Numbered from the stretch's first letter, positions 11,731 to 25,142 are shown. The stretch: DNA of 64,000 nucleotides from Pleurodeles waltl (GCF_031143425.1 NC_090439.1:639221465-639285464), one strand, 5' to 3'. Translations and numbers: made by a program. The notes: a model not told the origin generated them from the letters alone.

Positions 11731-14329
11731 TAAAGTAATTTTAATTACTATATGTTAATTCTACCACTATATACTATAGCTTGTCTAGGTCAGTTTTGCG
11801 ATGTTTCTGTGTATAAATAGATTTTAAGTGCAGTGAAGACGGACCTCCAATCATTTTACCTCTGTACTCTTCAGTGTGAAAAAATATCTCTTTGGCCATT
11901 CATATGATATTGATTGGAGTGTGAGAAAAAACACTTGAGGTCATTGTAGACTGATTAGCCACACTATAATAGTGTATATGAATAAGGACATGCACTTATA
12001 CCTGCTAGGGGCAGGGTACGCAAATAAAAATTAATCAAACAGCGATCCCAGGGGATTCATTCTCAGAACTGCCTACCCATATCACTGATATGCCTATTTG
12101 TGTCAATCCATGTCTATTCAATTATATCATATATTTTTTTCTGGATGTTGCCGGCACCATCTGGTAGATTGGTATGGCTGTCTCTTTGGTGCTGTTGAGC
12201 ATTCTGCAATTACCAATCCTTCTTTGTGGCTTAAATCATACTCGTGGCAAGAACTAGATATCCCTTCACCCATGTCAGCTGTCACTGCCACTGCCACTAT
12301 CTGTGTAATTCTGATCTTATAAGTCAACCTACTGGTCTCCCCTAACTCAAGGATTGAAGGGCTTCTACGATATTATGACGTGAGAGAATAATTCCACGTT
12401 ATCATTAATCTGTCGTAACTATATCTATATTTATCAAATAATTATGGCATTGTAGTTGCTTATAGTCAGGGGACTGAATCCTGCAAGCTTCGCTGATATT
12501 AGATGGAGAATCCTGGGGCCTAATTCATAAAAGTAAATTTAGACTTTAATCTAGGTTTACTACTTTTGGGTATTCACAAAAGCAGTTACGAGTAGTAACC
12601 TTATGAGGATGGAGTCTCTGCACTCGGTATTTGTCAGCCGTTGATAAGTGGAATATTTAAATATGATGTCACTCAGGATTTACCCAATCCGTGGGTCTAC
12701 TTGCAGAAGGTAATTTTGAGGAAAGAGTGGAATAGTGACCACATTATTCTAAAAGAAGGCTAAGGCCGTCATTACGAATGGCCTCCTAATTTCAATAGGG
12801 TCCGCAACAGTAGTTTACGGCCCCATCTGATTGTTGAGATCTGCAGTGTTCCTATGAACCTTTTGCTTTTCACACGAAGATTTGAGCTACTTTCAGCAGC
12901 TGAAATGTCTTTATGAAACTCTGGGGGGAAATATGGAATTGGTGGTGGAAAAATTGGATTGCGATTACTGATTCCCATTGTAATTCCTAATTTCAAAGGG
13001 AAAACCTCAGGGTCCAACTTGCATTGGCCTAAATGTTACCCATCATTGTAGTTACAGCTATCCAAGGTATCGAGAACTAAGAGGTTTGGAAAAATCAAAA
13101 ACATTGTTGGGGCCACTCATGAGGGCTTAGGAGCTGTACTAAACATATTTGCAATGTAGTAAGCAGCCACTATGTGTTGCTAATTGATTTATTTTATGTC
13201 CACATTGAGACACCTTGTGATTTAGAGGAATGGGGACAGTAACAGGGTCATCCCCCCTTCCTTGCAACCCACAGTGGTTTGATACAAATGGCAGAGACCC
13301 CACCAAGAAATCTGCCATATACAAGTGTCAAAGTGTGTTGGATAAAAAGTCCTGTGAGGAGTGTAAATTAAAAGAAACTGAACAGAGCAATTTAACTTCA
13401 ATAACGAACAGATACTGACTATCCTGATTCTTAGTTTCACCAGGAAGAATACCTTCCCCAAAATCCTTGTTGACACTCACTCGGGCCACTAGAATTATGC
13501 GATTGTGCAGCCAATGGCATTGTTTGCACAGTTATGGATGTGCAGCATTTGCCACATAATCAGTCATCCGCTGCATAATCTGCAGATTTTAACAAAAAAA
13601 TGGTTTCGAGTCCAAACGGTTCAAAAGGTGCTGAAAAAGCAGTGATGTGTTGCTGCTCAGTGGAACCTCCTTTACAAAGATTGAATGGTCACCTTTCGGT
13701 TGCTTAGTGCTACGTTTGGGTGTTGAACCGGTACTAATGTGGTGCAACCCGTGCCCTGACAGTGTTAACGAGTGCAAAAAATGAGAAAAAATGAAGTAAT
13801 AGTATCACAAAATGTGCCGCATCATACAGCATAATTTGCCTTTCTGCTACATAATTTAGTCAACCTTGCTGCATATTTTGGCCCTCCCCTGCCGCAGTGG
13901 CCCTGACATTCACAAATGGAAAGACTGTCCTATCGATATTACACTTGTGACGAAAATCTCTTCTTTAGCAGGACAATTTTTATGAAAGACGATTGTCTAT
14001 TGCTTAACACCTATTAATAGTTGTTTGGACACACAATATTACTTCTTGGTTCGAGCAGTTGCAAAGGAGGAGTGACTAGGTCGAGTGATGTACAAATGCA
14101 TGCAATAAAATAGTTAACACTATGGCGGTTGTTGTGAGTTTGGCTCGCGCAGGTCACCTGTTAAAAAACTGGTAATGTCCCGTCTGCCCTTTTAGAATGT
14201 ACACTCTAAACAGAGTGGATGGGACACCCGCCAATTTTCGGTGGATGTTGTGCATTGCTAACCTCTATATAAAACCCTAAATATATGCATAATATGTTTG
14301 CATGTATGATATGACTAAATTCATAACAA
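11731..14329. other. No gene recognised
   Basis: AT-rich and unassigned. At about 12516 the phrase 'ggggcctaattcataaaag' resembles a MITE terminus, but no matching inverted end was found. Confidence 0.45.
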
Positions 14330-14665
14330 TTGCCTGCAGTTCCAACTATGATATATTCAAAGATAAGGCGAGGTCTGGATGATCCAGACCCTGAAAAGGA
14401 AGTCGAAAAGGTATCAAATAATATCAAATACTTATATGAAGCCCCACAAGACCAAGGGTTTGATTTTATAATTTGGAGGATGTATACCCCCGCCAAAACG
14501 ATGGACATTCCAGTCAGCTTATTACAAGTACCATTAGCTGTAATGCACTGCATTACAAGGGAAGGCACATCCACCACGTATGTCACGGAGCATCCTATCC
14601 GCGATGCTCTATATAAAGCGCAAAGTAATGTGTTCTCATGTGCAGCAGAAAAACATATGACCTGA
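14330..14665 (+). CDS. Hypothetical 111-codon ORF, unrecognised
   Basis: The frame has a balanced composition, with charged runs such as DDPDPEKEVEKVSNN near its start and an FDFIIWRMY segment in the middle. It reads more like protein than most short frames here. The opposite strand is also open over 14206-14670 (154 codons), which weakens the case, since two overlapping open frames often arise by chance. No motif, splice site pair or neighbour gives a function. It could be a transposon fragment. Confidence 0.2.
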   Translation: MPAVPTMIYSKIRRGLDDPDPEKEVEKVSNNIKYLYEAPQDQGFDFIIWRMYTPAKTMDIPVSLLQVPLAVMHCITREGTSTTYVTEHPIRDALYKAQSNVFSCAAEKHMT

Positions 14666-15689
14666 TCCATGGCTGTGGAGGCGGAATCTTCGGTCTAAGT
14701 ATTGATACCAGCCAACATTGAGCCCCTAGAGTTCCAACCCATCGTTCAAGAACTTTACATGAATGCACAACAGCTTATTGGGTGATATATATGTGTATTT
14801 AAAATAGAGGCAGCTCCTAGCCATTAGCCTGTTTTGAAAAACGTTCTATAAAATACTCTTCGGAACAGAGATGTGCACATAATTCCAGAGATCAAATGTA
14901 TGGTAAAGTTTTCTCTTCCCTGACACTATTGCTTGAACTGCAATGTCGGTCGATCACACCTGAATATATTTTTATAACACATATTTACTAATAGAAGTAT
15001 TATATGTTTAAAGAAGGCACCTATTTTCGCCTGATACAATGTAGCGATGCAGAGTACACTTTGCCGATTGCTTGACTAAATGTACTAAACGGGACAACTA
15101 ACCTCTCCATTGTCTATTTATTTTGCAGTTCTTAATTGGGGCGGGGGTTCCATGGCTACAAAAGTTGATTGATTTAGAGGCTTCTACACAATTTGTGTTT
15201 AATTTTAGTCATCTTGTCATTGTGATGCTTAACGTCACCCACAGGTGGGCTTTGGGGTGCAGCATGTGTTGCCCCTGGCCTGTTCATGGCAGGGAAGCGT
15301 TGCAGTTGCAGCGTGTGATCACACCACACCAAACCTTGAGCCTGGGTATCAGGAAGAGGGGCACCAGTAGGCTATTGTCGTCGTGTCTCGCCAGGGCTGC
15401 TGCTGTTGCCACAGGGTAGTGACTGGAGGGGTAAGAGAAGTGGGTGGTGCTAGTGTGCCAAAACTCGGCGCTGAAGGCTCTGTCTAGGCAATGCTACTAT
15501 GTTTTAGACTATGGCATCTGCACTTGAAAGGCAGTTTTGCTCTCTCACTAAACTGGACTGTATAACCATTGATTGCCTCCAAGCGAAACAAGTATTGGTA
15601 ATGCCAATAGGTTTCGTATTTGCGAGAGTTAAAGCTATTTGTGTTGTAAATGAAAATGTCTTTTGGGGACGTGTTTTGGTTTAGAGAGG
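14666..15689. other. No gene recognised
   Basis: Unassigned sequence. The frame at 15123-15419 plus has no recognisable motif. Confidence 0.45.
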
Positions 15690-16310
15690 ATGTATGTGGT
15701 TTGGAGTGGAATTATGTGGGATTGGATTGGAATTCTTAGTTGTGCAATTTTGTGGCGTGGATTAGTGTGGTGTGGATTTGTGTAGTGGTATTATGTGTCA
15801 TGGTATGCAGTGGAATTATGTGGATAGTAATGATGTGGTATTGAGTGTGGTGTGCAATTAAGTGGATTGGTATGTTGTGGACTGGTATGTAGTGAAGTTT
15901 AATTATGTGGTGTGCTGTTCAATTTTGTGGCATGATGTTGAATTCTATGGTGTGGTTTGCATGGATATGGTGTGTTGTGCAATTGTGTTGTTGAGTTGAA
16001 GTATGTGGTTTGTTGTCGAATTATATGGTGTGGAATGGAAATGTGTGGAGGTCAATTGTTTGCCATGGAACTGTGTGGCGTTTAGTGAAATTATGCTGAT
16101 TGGAATTATGTGGCATGGCGTGCAGTGTATTTTTGTGGATTGTTGCTATGTGGCATAGAGAAATTTTATGGGGAATGTATTTTTCTGGTATTGAGGTGAG
16201 TGTAATTATGTGGAGTTGTACCATGTTGCATTGAGTGGTATTATGTGGGGTGTAATTATGTTGGGTTGTGTTGAATTGTGTGGCAGTGAATTGTATGGTG
16301 AGGAAATGTG
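15690..16310. repeat. Degenerate GTGG/ATTATGTGG minisatellite
   Basis: About 620 bases of strongly strand-biased, C-poor sequence built from variants of 'ggaattatgtggtgtgg'. Units are irregular (about 20-50 bp) and diverged. A minus-strand open frame at 16021-16386, rich in His, Asn and Thr, is a by-product of this composition. Confidence 0.8.
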
Positions 16311-17522
16311 TGGTCACACTTAACATCCAGGTATGCAACAAGACACCCAGGCAAGTGTAGCGATTCTGTTTATTTCGTTTCTTCATACTATTGAAATAGG
16401 ATTCACATTATTGTAGATTACTGGATTTTCCCAAGATTACACAATGTAATCAAGTTAGAGAGTTGGGATTAAAACCTAAGTCTAATAGTTCCACAGTCAA
16501 CAATTTAAGTTCCAGATCGTTTCTAAGAAATCAAATGTATATATGGCTGATGATGTGTGCCTTTGTGTGCACCTATGTAGTGGCTGCTATTCTGTCATAT
16601 TATTTGAAAACCTTTATTTATATATCCACGATGGCTGATTCGTACTTAAGAACGAAAACAATGTTATTAAAAAGTTTGCAGAATGCTGCATAAATGTGCT
16701 CGTGTAAGAAGCCTCCAAAAAGCATAAGGGGCTGGAGCAGAGTGATTACCAGAGCAATCAGCAGCTGTATCAACTTTGAACTCATAAAAGAGGATTCCAG
16801 AGCTAAAGAAAAATAATTGTTTAGACATGCAGCACATTATCCAGGGTGCTGTGCCACCAGGGATTGAGGAGCGATACAATTAGTCTGATTCAGGAATATA
16901 TGCTTGCCTCAGGAAACGTTTATGAACACATTCCAAGGCTTTTTAATGTACAGACAAAAAGACAAGTGCCTCGATGCAAGTCAACAGCACTATAACATTC
17001 TTTGTGCGACTGCATCACTAGAGTGTTGAACAGCCTGAAGAGTCAGCATCAGGGGCAAGTTATGCTTAAAACAATAAGATGACATAGTTAACACACCTCC
17101 TGCCATAAATTATGCACTGAATTTACAAAAGCCCGATTGTTTAAGCAGTGGATGAACCTTGCTATATGTGAGTTGAGACTGTCTCCAAAGCACCAGACCG
17201 GTAGTAAGCTGCTCATGGGCTGAGACCCTTGACTGTGTTGTATTGCAGTCTGTTGGGGTTCTCTAGAGGCGTTTTGGCATGTGCTTACAGTAGAGGAGGT
17301 GCTTGCTTCTGATTGGAATGATGAGTATATTTACTTTTTGGCCCACCCCTAAACAGCATTATTATGTGGGACGATGGTTTCACATGCTGGCCTATTTGTT
17401 ATGTCTAAAAGGCAGAGAATTCAATAATATGCAATATATACACATGTCTACAACTAGGGACAGCTATTGAAAGTCAACTCTGCACAAAAGGCACTTTCCC
17501 TTCGAAAAGGTGAGCATGTTCC
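16311..17522. other. No gene recognised
   Basis: Unassigned sequence up to the left end of the solitary LTR. No repeat recognised. Confidence 0.45.
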
Positions 17523-19121
17523 TGTGAGCGCTGAAATTATTACTAATAAATATTTCAGGTATTCTGTATTTTGAATCTGCACAGAAAATGAATTAATATA
17601 GAAAATAATGTGCAACTCGAAAATGTGCCCACTTGAATGGACGTCACCTATTATGTAATGTTCTACTAAAAAAAAAAAAGTATTACTGTTTATTCAGAAC
17701 TTTTATGAATGTGTAATTTGCAGTAATGTGTTATACTTACGATTAACTGCTACGTATTTGCTTAAATTAGGTATAGGCCTCAAGTTACTGAGGTCTAGGC
17801 CTTAGTATTGCACAGCCGTCTATTAAAAATGCAATGTCAGAATGAAATATGATCTCATGTTAATAAATAATAAAAATGTATTGTTCTAACTGAAGGTTGA
17901 CCGAATCCTAGTAGTAGCAAAATGTTTTTCCTTTTCTTATGAGAACTGCTTGTTAGAAAACCGTGTAGTAGTTATAGATACAATTTAAAGTTTAGAGTGT
18001 GTGAAAGCGACGTTCCCAGGAACTAACAATGGATGTACTGACGGAAAGACGGAAGGATGTTTCAGATGTTTCTAGACAAGTCGATTAATGTGCGCAGAAG
18101 AAAAAGAGCCAGTCATCTATGTGTGAAAGACTGTTTAGTTATATCTTAGATTTGAAATAATAATTTAATTGGACTAATGGCTATCGCATGATTCTTTGAC
18201 CAGTGACAATGTGGGACAATTTTAACTTAACTGCACTGCACTAAGATTTCTCGCCACTGAGCAGATTCATTCCCCTCACTTTTCTAGTGCTCCATGCGTA
18301 ACTGCTGGTGCTCACTTTGTGCTCGATGTTCAGAGCTTGTTGCGCCTTTGTTGCCTATTCTAGATATTACTTTCTAATGGTTCTGAGAGCTTAGAGTCCC
18401 TGATTCTAAACAATTAACCCTTTTTATGTCCCGATGCTGATCAAACTGATGTCCGCCTCACCAAGACTATCACCACTTACTGATCCATGAGGGCAGGTAT
18501 ATCAAACTGCAAATGTCTTTATTGTTGAGTTGTGTTTTGTTTCTAGGTACCACCTGCTGCTTTGATAGAGCCATAGTTAGATGTTTTCGAAGTTTATGTT
18601 GACTAAATCTTTTTGCATGAAGTCCAAACATGCTGATGCTAATCTGAGGTTAGTGAGGTTTCCTCCATCCAACTAAATTGCTATTTGATGTTACTCAAGT
18701 GCTGAATGCAAATGTATGTTATTTCCATTGCACAATTACTTTTATTGTTGATTTGTACGTTGGCTTTAGAAGAATTAGTTGTCAATGCTCTAGTCAAATT
18801 GAGATTCTTTAGAAGATACGGTCAACCAGTGTCGTTTTTATACTTATATTATGTAGTTTTGAGACTAATTTACGTGATACTAGCATTATTAATCTAGGGA
18901 AATACATTTTTCAACTGATACAAAAGGTGTGGTTATTCGTGACCAAATGGGTCATGATGTGTGAAAATTACTGACACCAAATAATTTTTTGTTCGTTTGA
19001 TGGTATTTATGATATGTACGGATTTAGGGTGTGAACATCTTAAACAAAAGTCCATCGACCCTTTAACGCATTCCCTTATCAAATAATAATACTAAGTCAA
19101 ATAAGGTCAGAAGCTCCCACA
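17523..19121 (+). mobile_element. Solitary LTR of the long retroviral LTR family (copy at 17.5 kb)
   Basis: About 1.6 kb starting TGTGAGC and ending CTCCCACA, flanked by TTCC on both sides (17519-17522 and 19122-19125), consistent with a 4-bp target duplication. It aligns with the LTRs of the provirus at 51-64 kb in landmarks: 'tgtttctaggtaccacctgc' near 18540, 'catgaagtccaaacatgctg' near 18615, a hydrophobic ORF at 18706-18897 and 'ggtgtggttattcgtgacc' just after it. Divergence from the proviral LTR is high, so this is an older or different subfamily. No internal retroviral region is attached. Confidence 0.75.
18706..18897 (+). CDS. LTR-encoded small hydrophobic protein (63 aa)
   Basis: ATG is followed by 62 codons and a TAG. 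The second ATG (codon 3) aligns with the starts of the other copies. An N-terminal hydrophobic stretch (about residues 4-24) is followed by a basic turn with FFRRYGQ, and then by a second hydrophobic stretch with conserved Tyr, ending LALLI. Homologous frames occur at 30182-30367, 51271-51456 and 63489-63674 in other LTRs. The final codons CTA GCA TTA TTA ATC here differ from those of the other copies only by synonymous changes. The shape suggests a two-pass membrane protein, perhaps viroporin-like. That is inference, and I know no named homologue. In this copy the poly(A) signal after the stop has decayed to AAATAC. Confidence 0.55.
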   Translation: MQMYVISIAQLLLLLICTLALEELVVNALVKLRFFRRYGQPVSFLYLYYVVLRLIYVILALLI

Positions 19122-20644
19122 TTCCAAAATCAAGTAAAAGGTTTAATTTTTATTGTCAATATGCTGTGTTCTAGCACAGGCTAGAAAAACCATAAGAAGT
19201 CACAAGAAGCCACATGGTTAAAACCCAGTCAATGTGTTCAATGATGCCAATTGTTATGCATATTTTTTTGCTGCCCCCTTAGGGTGAACGGGTTACATGA
19301 GGTCATGACCAGCATATCATGTTCAATCAGTGGTGCAGGTTAGTGCCCCTGCACATCTTAAGTTAGTGGTGGGCTGTTGTCAATTGGTGCGGATAGCAGG
19401 ATAAGTATCAAGTTAATGTGGGAAAAGTAACTGGACTGTTAACAACACGATAAAAGTTTTAAAGCAAACTTTGGGAAACTTGCATAAACAAGTTAGTCCT
19501 ATGTTTACTTTGAATACAGAGGAGCACGGAAGTCACAATAATTTAGATTAAGTGTTATGTCTGGTTTTAGAAGATTTGAGTGAGATGTGTCGTAGGGCCA
19601 ATATAGGAAGTGGTTATGGAAAACTGCGATCCTGCTCATATTGTGCAAGGGCACCAGTCAGACACAAGTAGTGTGACTTATATCCTGCGGATAGTAGCAA
19701 TCCGCTCAAATGTTGCTGGCAACTCAGCACCGAGGTGGCCAATAGGTAACTGACATAGTTTGAAGGCCAGCAAGTAAAGAACAAAAGCTTGAAAGGGCAT
19801 CATCATGTGATCCCCAACTGGACCTAAGGGATGTGATGTGAATGCGTGTGGTGAGTTAAGATGACATATCTTTGCCCAAAAGGACTGTTTACTTTGGATG
19901 CGAAGCACATATGTTGTAGATGTCATGTCACTTCAGTGGGGAGTAAAGAAAAGAAAAAGCCTTTTAGCAACCAGAAACCTAGTTTTGACATTGATGTCAC
20001 GTTTCCTAGGGCCAAACGTGACTAGCTGCTGCACCCTATGTGTTCTATTTGCATGCTGGAACTTGTAAATCTTATTTTATTACAACCTGAACAAGAGTAC
20101 CAGTCAGGAGGAGTAAACAGCATGGAAACTTCACGCAAGGTAAGTGAGTTGTATCACTGTACCTGGGGCGGGCAGTGCTCCCCCTTCTGCGCCACAGTTG
20201 CAATGGTTTCTATGTCCCAGCCTCAGTCCTCTCCCACTAGCTGCGGTACCGCGGATCCTGCGCTTCAACCTGGTCTAAAAATAAACATAATTTACAAGCA
20301 ATAGTGAAAAGTTAACGGCGAGTGTGACCACCTACATGACAACAAGGTGAAGTTACAGTGCTTGCGACCACTCCGTGGCTACAATGTGCTATATAAATAC
20401 AAAATACATGCCCCCAGCAGCAATACTGTCAAAAATGTCAACAAGGCCGGCTCCAGTGATGACTCCTATCGCCAGAGGCGCCTACAACTGCGAACTCCTC
20501 AGAAGTAGTGTCCAAGACGAACCACAGAAATAGAAGAAGGACCAACAAGGGAATTGCTACAGAATTCCCCCGTCAGGGATGTCAAAAACAACAAGCATTT
20601 GCAATGTAATGGGTCTCGCGTTTGCTCGAGTTAGCGTTATTAGC
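19122..20644. other. No gene recognised
   Basis: Unassigned. The minus frame at 19678-19926 and the plus frame at 20038-20304 show no recognisable domain. Confidence 0.45.
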
Positions 20645-21030
20645 GTTGTAAATTTCTAACTGAACTTTTCTTGCCACTTAAATTGAAAATGAAAAGTAAA
20701 ACCGTTGACATAAGCCAGCCGATTCAAAGCACCATGGCTGCCAAGAGCATGAGCGCGAAGGAGAGACAAATAAGGAAAAAGAAGTTCGCTGACAGTCAAA
20801 CATATTAGCAAACATGCAATTATCCATGTAACAGGGTTGATGGCCAAGGCGGTAACAAAACTGCCCCAAAGAGGGACAAACGTAAAGCATACACCAATGA
20901 TAACAAAGGATACTTGGAAGGCAAGCCTGTGAACTAGTGATAGTGATGGGCGTGCAGTGGGGGTGGTTAAAAGCCCACAGATAGATTACAACACACCAGA
21001 GTGTTTGCGTGCTCACCTAAAAAGTGCTAT
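20645..21030 (+). repeat. 380-bp dispersed repeat, first copy
   Basis: It aligns with 23165-23545 in the same orientation, sharing for example 'acatgcaattatccatgtaa' and 'cagggttgatggccaaggcg'. On the minus strand both copies encode a similar stretch with ALAINPVTWIIAC and NRLAYVN, ending in WQEK plus two residues and a stop (the frame here is 20656-20847). Whether that is coding or chance is unclear. The repeat family is not recognised. Confidence 0.7.
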
Positions 21031-21949
21031 CAATCGTGAACAATTTAGCTTTTCCGTATGGAGTCCTAAACTAATCAGAAGCCGCCACGCTTCAAAAAGT
21101 TGAGGGTGTCCCTGCAGAATCTTGAGCAACCCCTAACAGAATCACAAGACTAGAGAGAGGGGCTGGTTAATGGAGGGGTTGTTTAATTCTTGGAACACAT
21201 CTTACTTCTTTGTTTTGAATATTTTAAGGTCCGGGATTCGTTTTTCAGATCATGCTATTAACAAGTATGGTTCTATAAAGAGAATGAAAATGAATGCTGC
21301 TTCTAACAGTGGAATTGTTGGTCTTATTAAGAAGGGTCTAAAGGGTAAAGGGAACCGAATGACTGATTGGGAACAACTATGTCACTGGAATAAAAAAGAA
21401 AATGGCGCCAGATTCTTCTACTGAAATCCCGTATCCAAGTAGGAGAAAACAATGCTATATGCAAAAGGCAAGGCTACTGCTTTTCACACGAAGCTCACAT
21501 GCATGTGATCTACCTAAATGTAACATAAATGGAAACAACTGGTGATAACGCCTAGTAGAAGCTGTATACAATGTAAACACCTCAGCTTCATAAACCCACA
21601 GACCACATACAGTTACGCACACAAAGACACAAACTTCTCCCTCGCCACTTTCGTCTTTCCTGGAGCTCTTCAGGTAGGAACAGAGCAAGCATCGCTCCTA
21701 CACCCCCTCGCCCTCCTAATACAGGGCAGCAAACGCATCTGCAACACAAGTGTGCATACACAACCAGCACAGTAAGGAGTGCAAGCATTCCTCAGCTGTA
21801 CAGTACACACACAACATTAGACGCAGCAGTGTAGGTTTCACATACACACGGAAAAAGTTAAACAGTGGTAGTAGAAACGTGAACTTTCACACACCCCCAT
21901 GGCCCCCGTCCCCGGAAAGTCAGCAGCAGTTCCTGCTTCTCTCATTCAC
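21031..21949. other. No gene recognised
   Basis: The frame at 21170-21424 plus (84 codons, Lys-rich C-terminal half) has no recognisable motif. The rest is unassigned. Confidence 0.4.
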
Positions 21950-23164
21950 TCGTAAAACGTACACAATAGAAAGTCCTATTAGCTTTGTAAATTCTCCAAT
22001 AATCCAATCAGAACTTGAGAATACATGCGTTCTAATGCCTCAACATAGGTCAATAACAATGTATATGTTAGCATGAATAGCAGAGTTCAGCAAATCAGTC
22101 CATCAATCATTTGTCAGCGTCTCAGAATAGGCATCCTACCTAGCCCTGATTAGCATTAGCATGTGGGACTTCATGCAAAAACAATTTGGAACATGAATTT
22201 GTAAAAACATCTATCTAGGAGAAAAACTATAAAAACAGCAAAGTTGCTACCTAGAAAGAAAAGGCACAATAGTTAATCAGTCACATTGTCATAGCTACGT
22301 ATCCACGATATGGATCAGCAACAAAGTCAGTCTTCGTCTTCAGGCCATCAATCGATCAGCAATGCATCAAGCTCTCAAGCGCATGAGCCCAATGACAGAA
22401 TCTTGCATCAAATTCAGCAAAAGGTCTCTCTCCGATCATCTGCCTCTAACACCTCCCCATGAGTTCTCAAGTTTTTCCCCATTTGTCATCACATTATATT
22501 AAAGTTGCCCAGTCCATCCCCTAATTCCTAATTGGTCAGTTGATCACCAGTTATTCCCCTACCCAATAACTTTAATTTTACAAATCTTGGAATTCTAATA
22601 GTACGCCATTCTCAGGGTGTTGATTGGTTCACTGTACAATGTCCTCATCATCCGGCTCATCAGGTATCAAAAATGTTGCATCTTCTCCAGTCAGTGTCTC
22701 TATTGTTCGAGTCCTGGGAAAGTACATCTTGTCTGCTTTACACAGAATTGGATACATATTCTAGTTCCATCATCTTCTGTCCGTCGGTTCATTGCAGAAA
22801 ATTCCAGCCAATCAGACTTTATTAACACAAGCAGTTCAGGGTCAGTTCAGCACGTTAGCTTCTCTACATTGCATGATTATTCATGTTCTGCATGAGGCCT
22901 GGTAAATACTAGGCCACAACAATATAATGTAAAACATACGTTATATAGCTCAATATGACACATTACTACATAATTATTAAGCATTTTCATTTTCACATAT
23001 TTTAGTCATTTTTAGTATAATTCGTGAATCTTGATGACCACTCTCCGTGGGCACGTTTTCAAACGTGCACATTATTTTTCTACATTAATTTTCTCTACAT
23101 ATTATTATTATTCAAAATGCATAAACATTCATTAATAATTTAAATTAACATATCTGCTTCAGCA
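21950..23164 (-). mobile_element. Solitary LTR of the long retroviral LTR family, truncated (copy at 22 kb)
   Basis: Read on minus, it begins TGCTGAAGCAGATATG at 23164 and closely follows the copy at 31842, including the 'ctcaggtatcaaaaatgttg' region (plus, near 22660) and 'gattagcattagcatgtggg' near 22150. It fades near 21950, before the segment holding the small ORF stop and poly(A) signal, so its 3' end is missing. Its 5' boundary coincides with the start of the second 380-bp repeat. The exact 3' break is uncertain by about 50 bp. Confidence 0.7.
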
Positions 23165-23545
23165 ATTCCTAACTGGACTTTTCTTGCCAAACAAGCTGAA
23201 AATAAAAAGTAAAATTGTTAACATAAGCAAGCCTATTCAAAGTGTTGCAACTGCATGAGCACCAAGGAGAGACACAAAAGGAAAAAGAAGTTCGCTCGCA
23301 GTCAAAGTTATCGGCAAAAGTTAGAAAACATGCAATTATCCATGTAACAGGGTTGATGGCCAAGGCGGTAACCAAATCGCTCCAAGGAGGGACAAATATA
23401 GAGCATTTTCCAACCAAAACAAAGGATTTTTGAAAGGCAAGCAGATAAATGAGTGATAGTGATGGGCATGGTTAAAATCCCAGATACATACCAACACGTC
23501 AAAAAGCAGCGCTTGCGCACTGCTATGCTCAACCTAAAAAGCTGC
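23165..23545 (+). repeat. 380-bp dispersed repeat, second copy
   Basis: Direct repeat of 20645-21030. It starts exactly where the 22-kb LTR begins and is followed by 'agcgcttgcgcactgctatg' and 'gctcaacctaaaaa'. A near-copy of that ending recurs before the A-run at 24160, so the family may end in a GCGC-rich motif plus an A-tail. Confidence 0.7.
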
Positions 23546-25142
23546 AGAAGCAAGAAGGGCTGCAAACATGTCATAGATGCATCAACAATGTTTTGATGCG
23601 CTACAAATCAGAAAGAATGAAAACGTTGAAAATCCTAAACACAAAACCAATGCACTGTCACAATAACTCACCAGTTACGAATGGCACACCTAAATAAATG
23701 TACCGGTGCACTACATCTCAGAAATAAATACATTGTAAAAATCTGAATTTACAATTAAATATACGGCCACGCAAAGTTACTAACAACAAAATGAACACAC
23801 AAATGACATTTTACATCAGCAAATACATTTGCATAAGAAACTAACAGCTATTGATTATTTAAACAAGGCAAGGAATAGCAGCCAGCAACTTGTGGATGAG
23901 CAAAATAAATAAAATAAAAAGTCCCTGGAAAGAATGGATCAAGACAAAAGTGGAAAGATACCAGAAGTTAGGCACAGCTCTCTGGGACAAAACAAAGGAC
24001 AATGGGGAGGGACGAAGAAAGGACATTAACTAATTGCAGGCAGGGCTTTTTAAAGGAAAATCATAGTAACAAATAAAGAGCCAATGGGTGGGCTGGTAGC
24101 CTATACACTGAACACCACAAGTCGACAGACAGCGCATGCGCACTGCCTAGGCTCAACCTAAAAAAAAAAAAAAAGTAGCAAGAAACAGACTATTATTTTG
24201 CTTTTAACAAGGCTGCCAAGTGGATTTGTGATATGTAATACCATCAACCAAGCCTCTCTTTTAAGCCAAAAGCATAATATATTCAGGGGTGTAACAAGTT
24301 TTTTTTAAAATTTGGGCTGGAAAAAACTAACATACAAAGTGATTCTAGCAAAAAGTCAGGACTGACTGAGGGCGGCACCATTGGCAGGAAACCATTTGCC
24401 AGCTATGTTTTAAAATTTAACAAAGCGATGTAGGACATTTTAAAACTGAGCTTGTTACACAAGCAAAGCAAAAAGTGAAAACTGCTCACGTATTTTATGA
24501 GGGTTCACCAATAATTTTGACTTTTGTGCAGTGTAATGGTCTGGGACGTAGATTGGTTAGTCATATTGGGGTGTTTGAGCTTTAGATTTTTTGACAGTCA
24601 GGCTGGCATATAATGTTTAAATATACTATATGACAATAGAGTGCCTGGGAGTGGAAAGGGAAAATAATGGAGGATAGTAGGAGTACTAAGAGAGAAAACA
24701 CAATATTTTAACATCTTTCTAAATGGAAAGGTAGTGTCTGTGCCTTTTCTTCTGTACGTAAAAATTGCTGGTGAAATCTGACTGACATCTCACAATACCA
24801 GACTGAAAGCATCTGTACCCAACTATCTATCAGAAAAAAGATTTATTAAGAGGATGTAACACCTCAAAAACACCCCTCCTTCCAAAGCTACGCCTCTGGA
24901 AATGGTACACAGGTAAAAAGTTAGTGCCTAGCCAGCGAATGTGTATAAAAACCAGTAGCAGCTCGCACCGTCAATGAGGAGCAGGGTGGGGACAGCGCAC
25001 AGGGGGCTGGGGGGCAGCACAGAGGGACTGGGGGGCAGCGCACGGGAGTGGGTAAAAAAATCAATTGAAAGAAAATAAAATAAAAACGTACCCGCTCCTC
25101 ACCGTGCTGCACCTCTCCTCCATCTCCTCAAGCAGCAGGCAA
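23546..25142. other. Unassigned, with an A-run
   Basis: A poly-A run at 24160-24174 is preceded by 'gcgcatgcgcactgcctagg' and 'ctcaaccta', echoing the sequence near 23505. This may be the tail of the same repeat family. Otherwise I see no gene or known element here. Confidence 0.45.

Noticed and set aside
16021..16386. 121-codon minus-strand His/Asn/Thr-rich frame
   Set aside because: Product of the degenerate GTGG/ATTATGTGG minisatellite.
22640..22670. CTGATGAG on the minus strand of an LTR as a hammerhead core
   Set aside because: No GAAA/GTC partner at suitable distance; related LTRs do not keep the motif.
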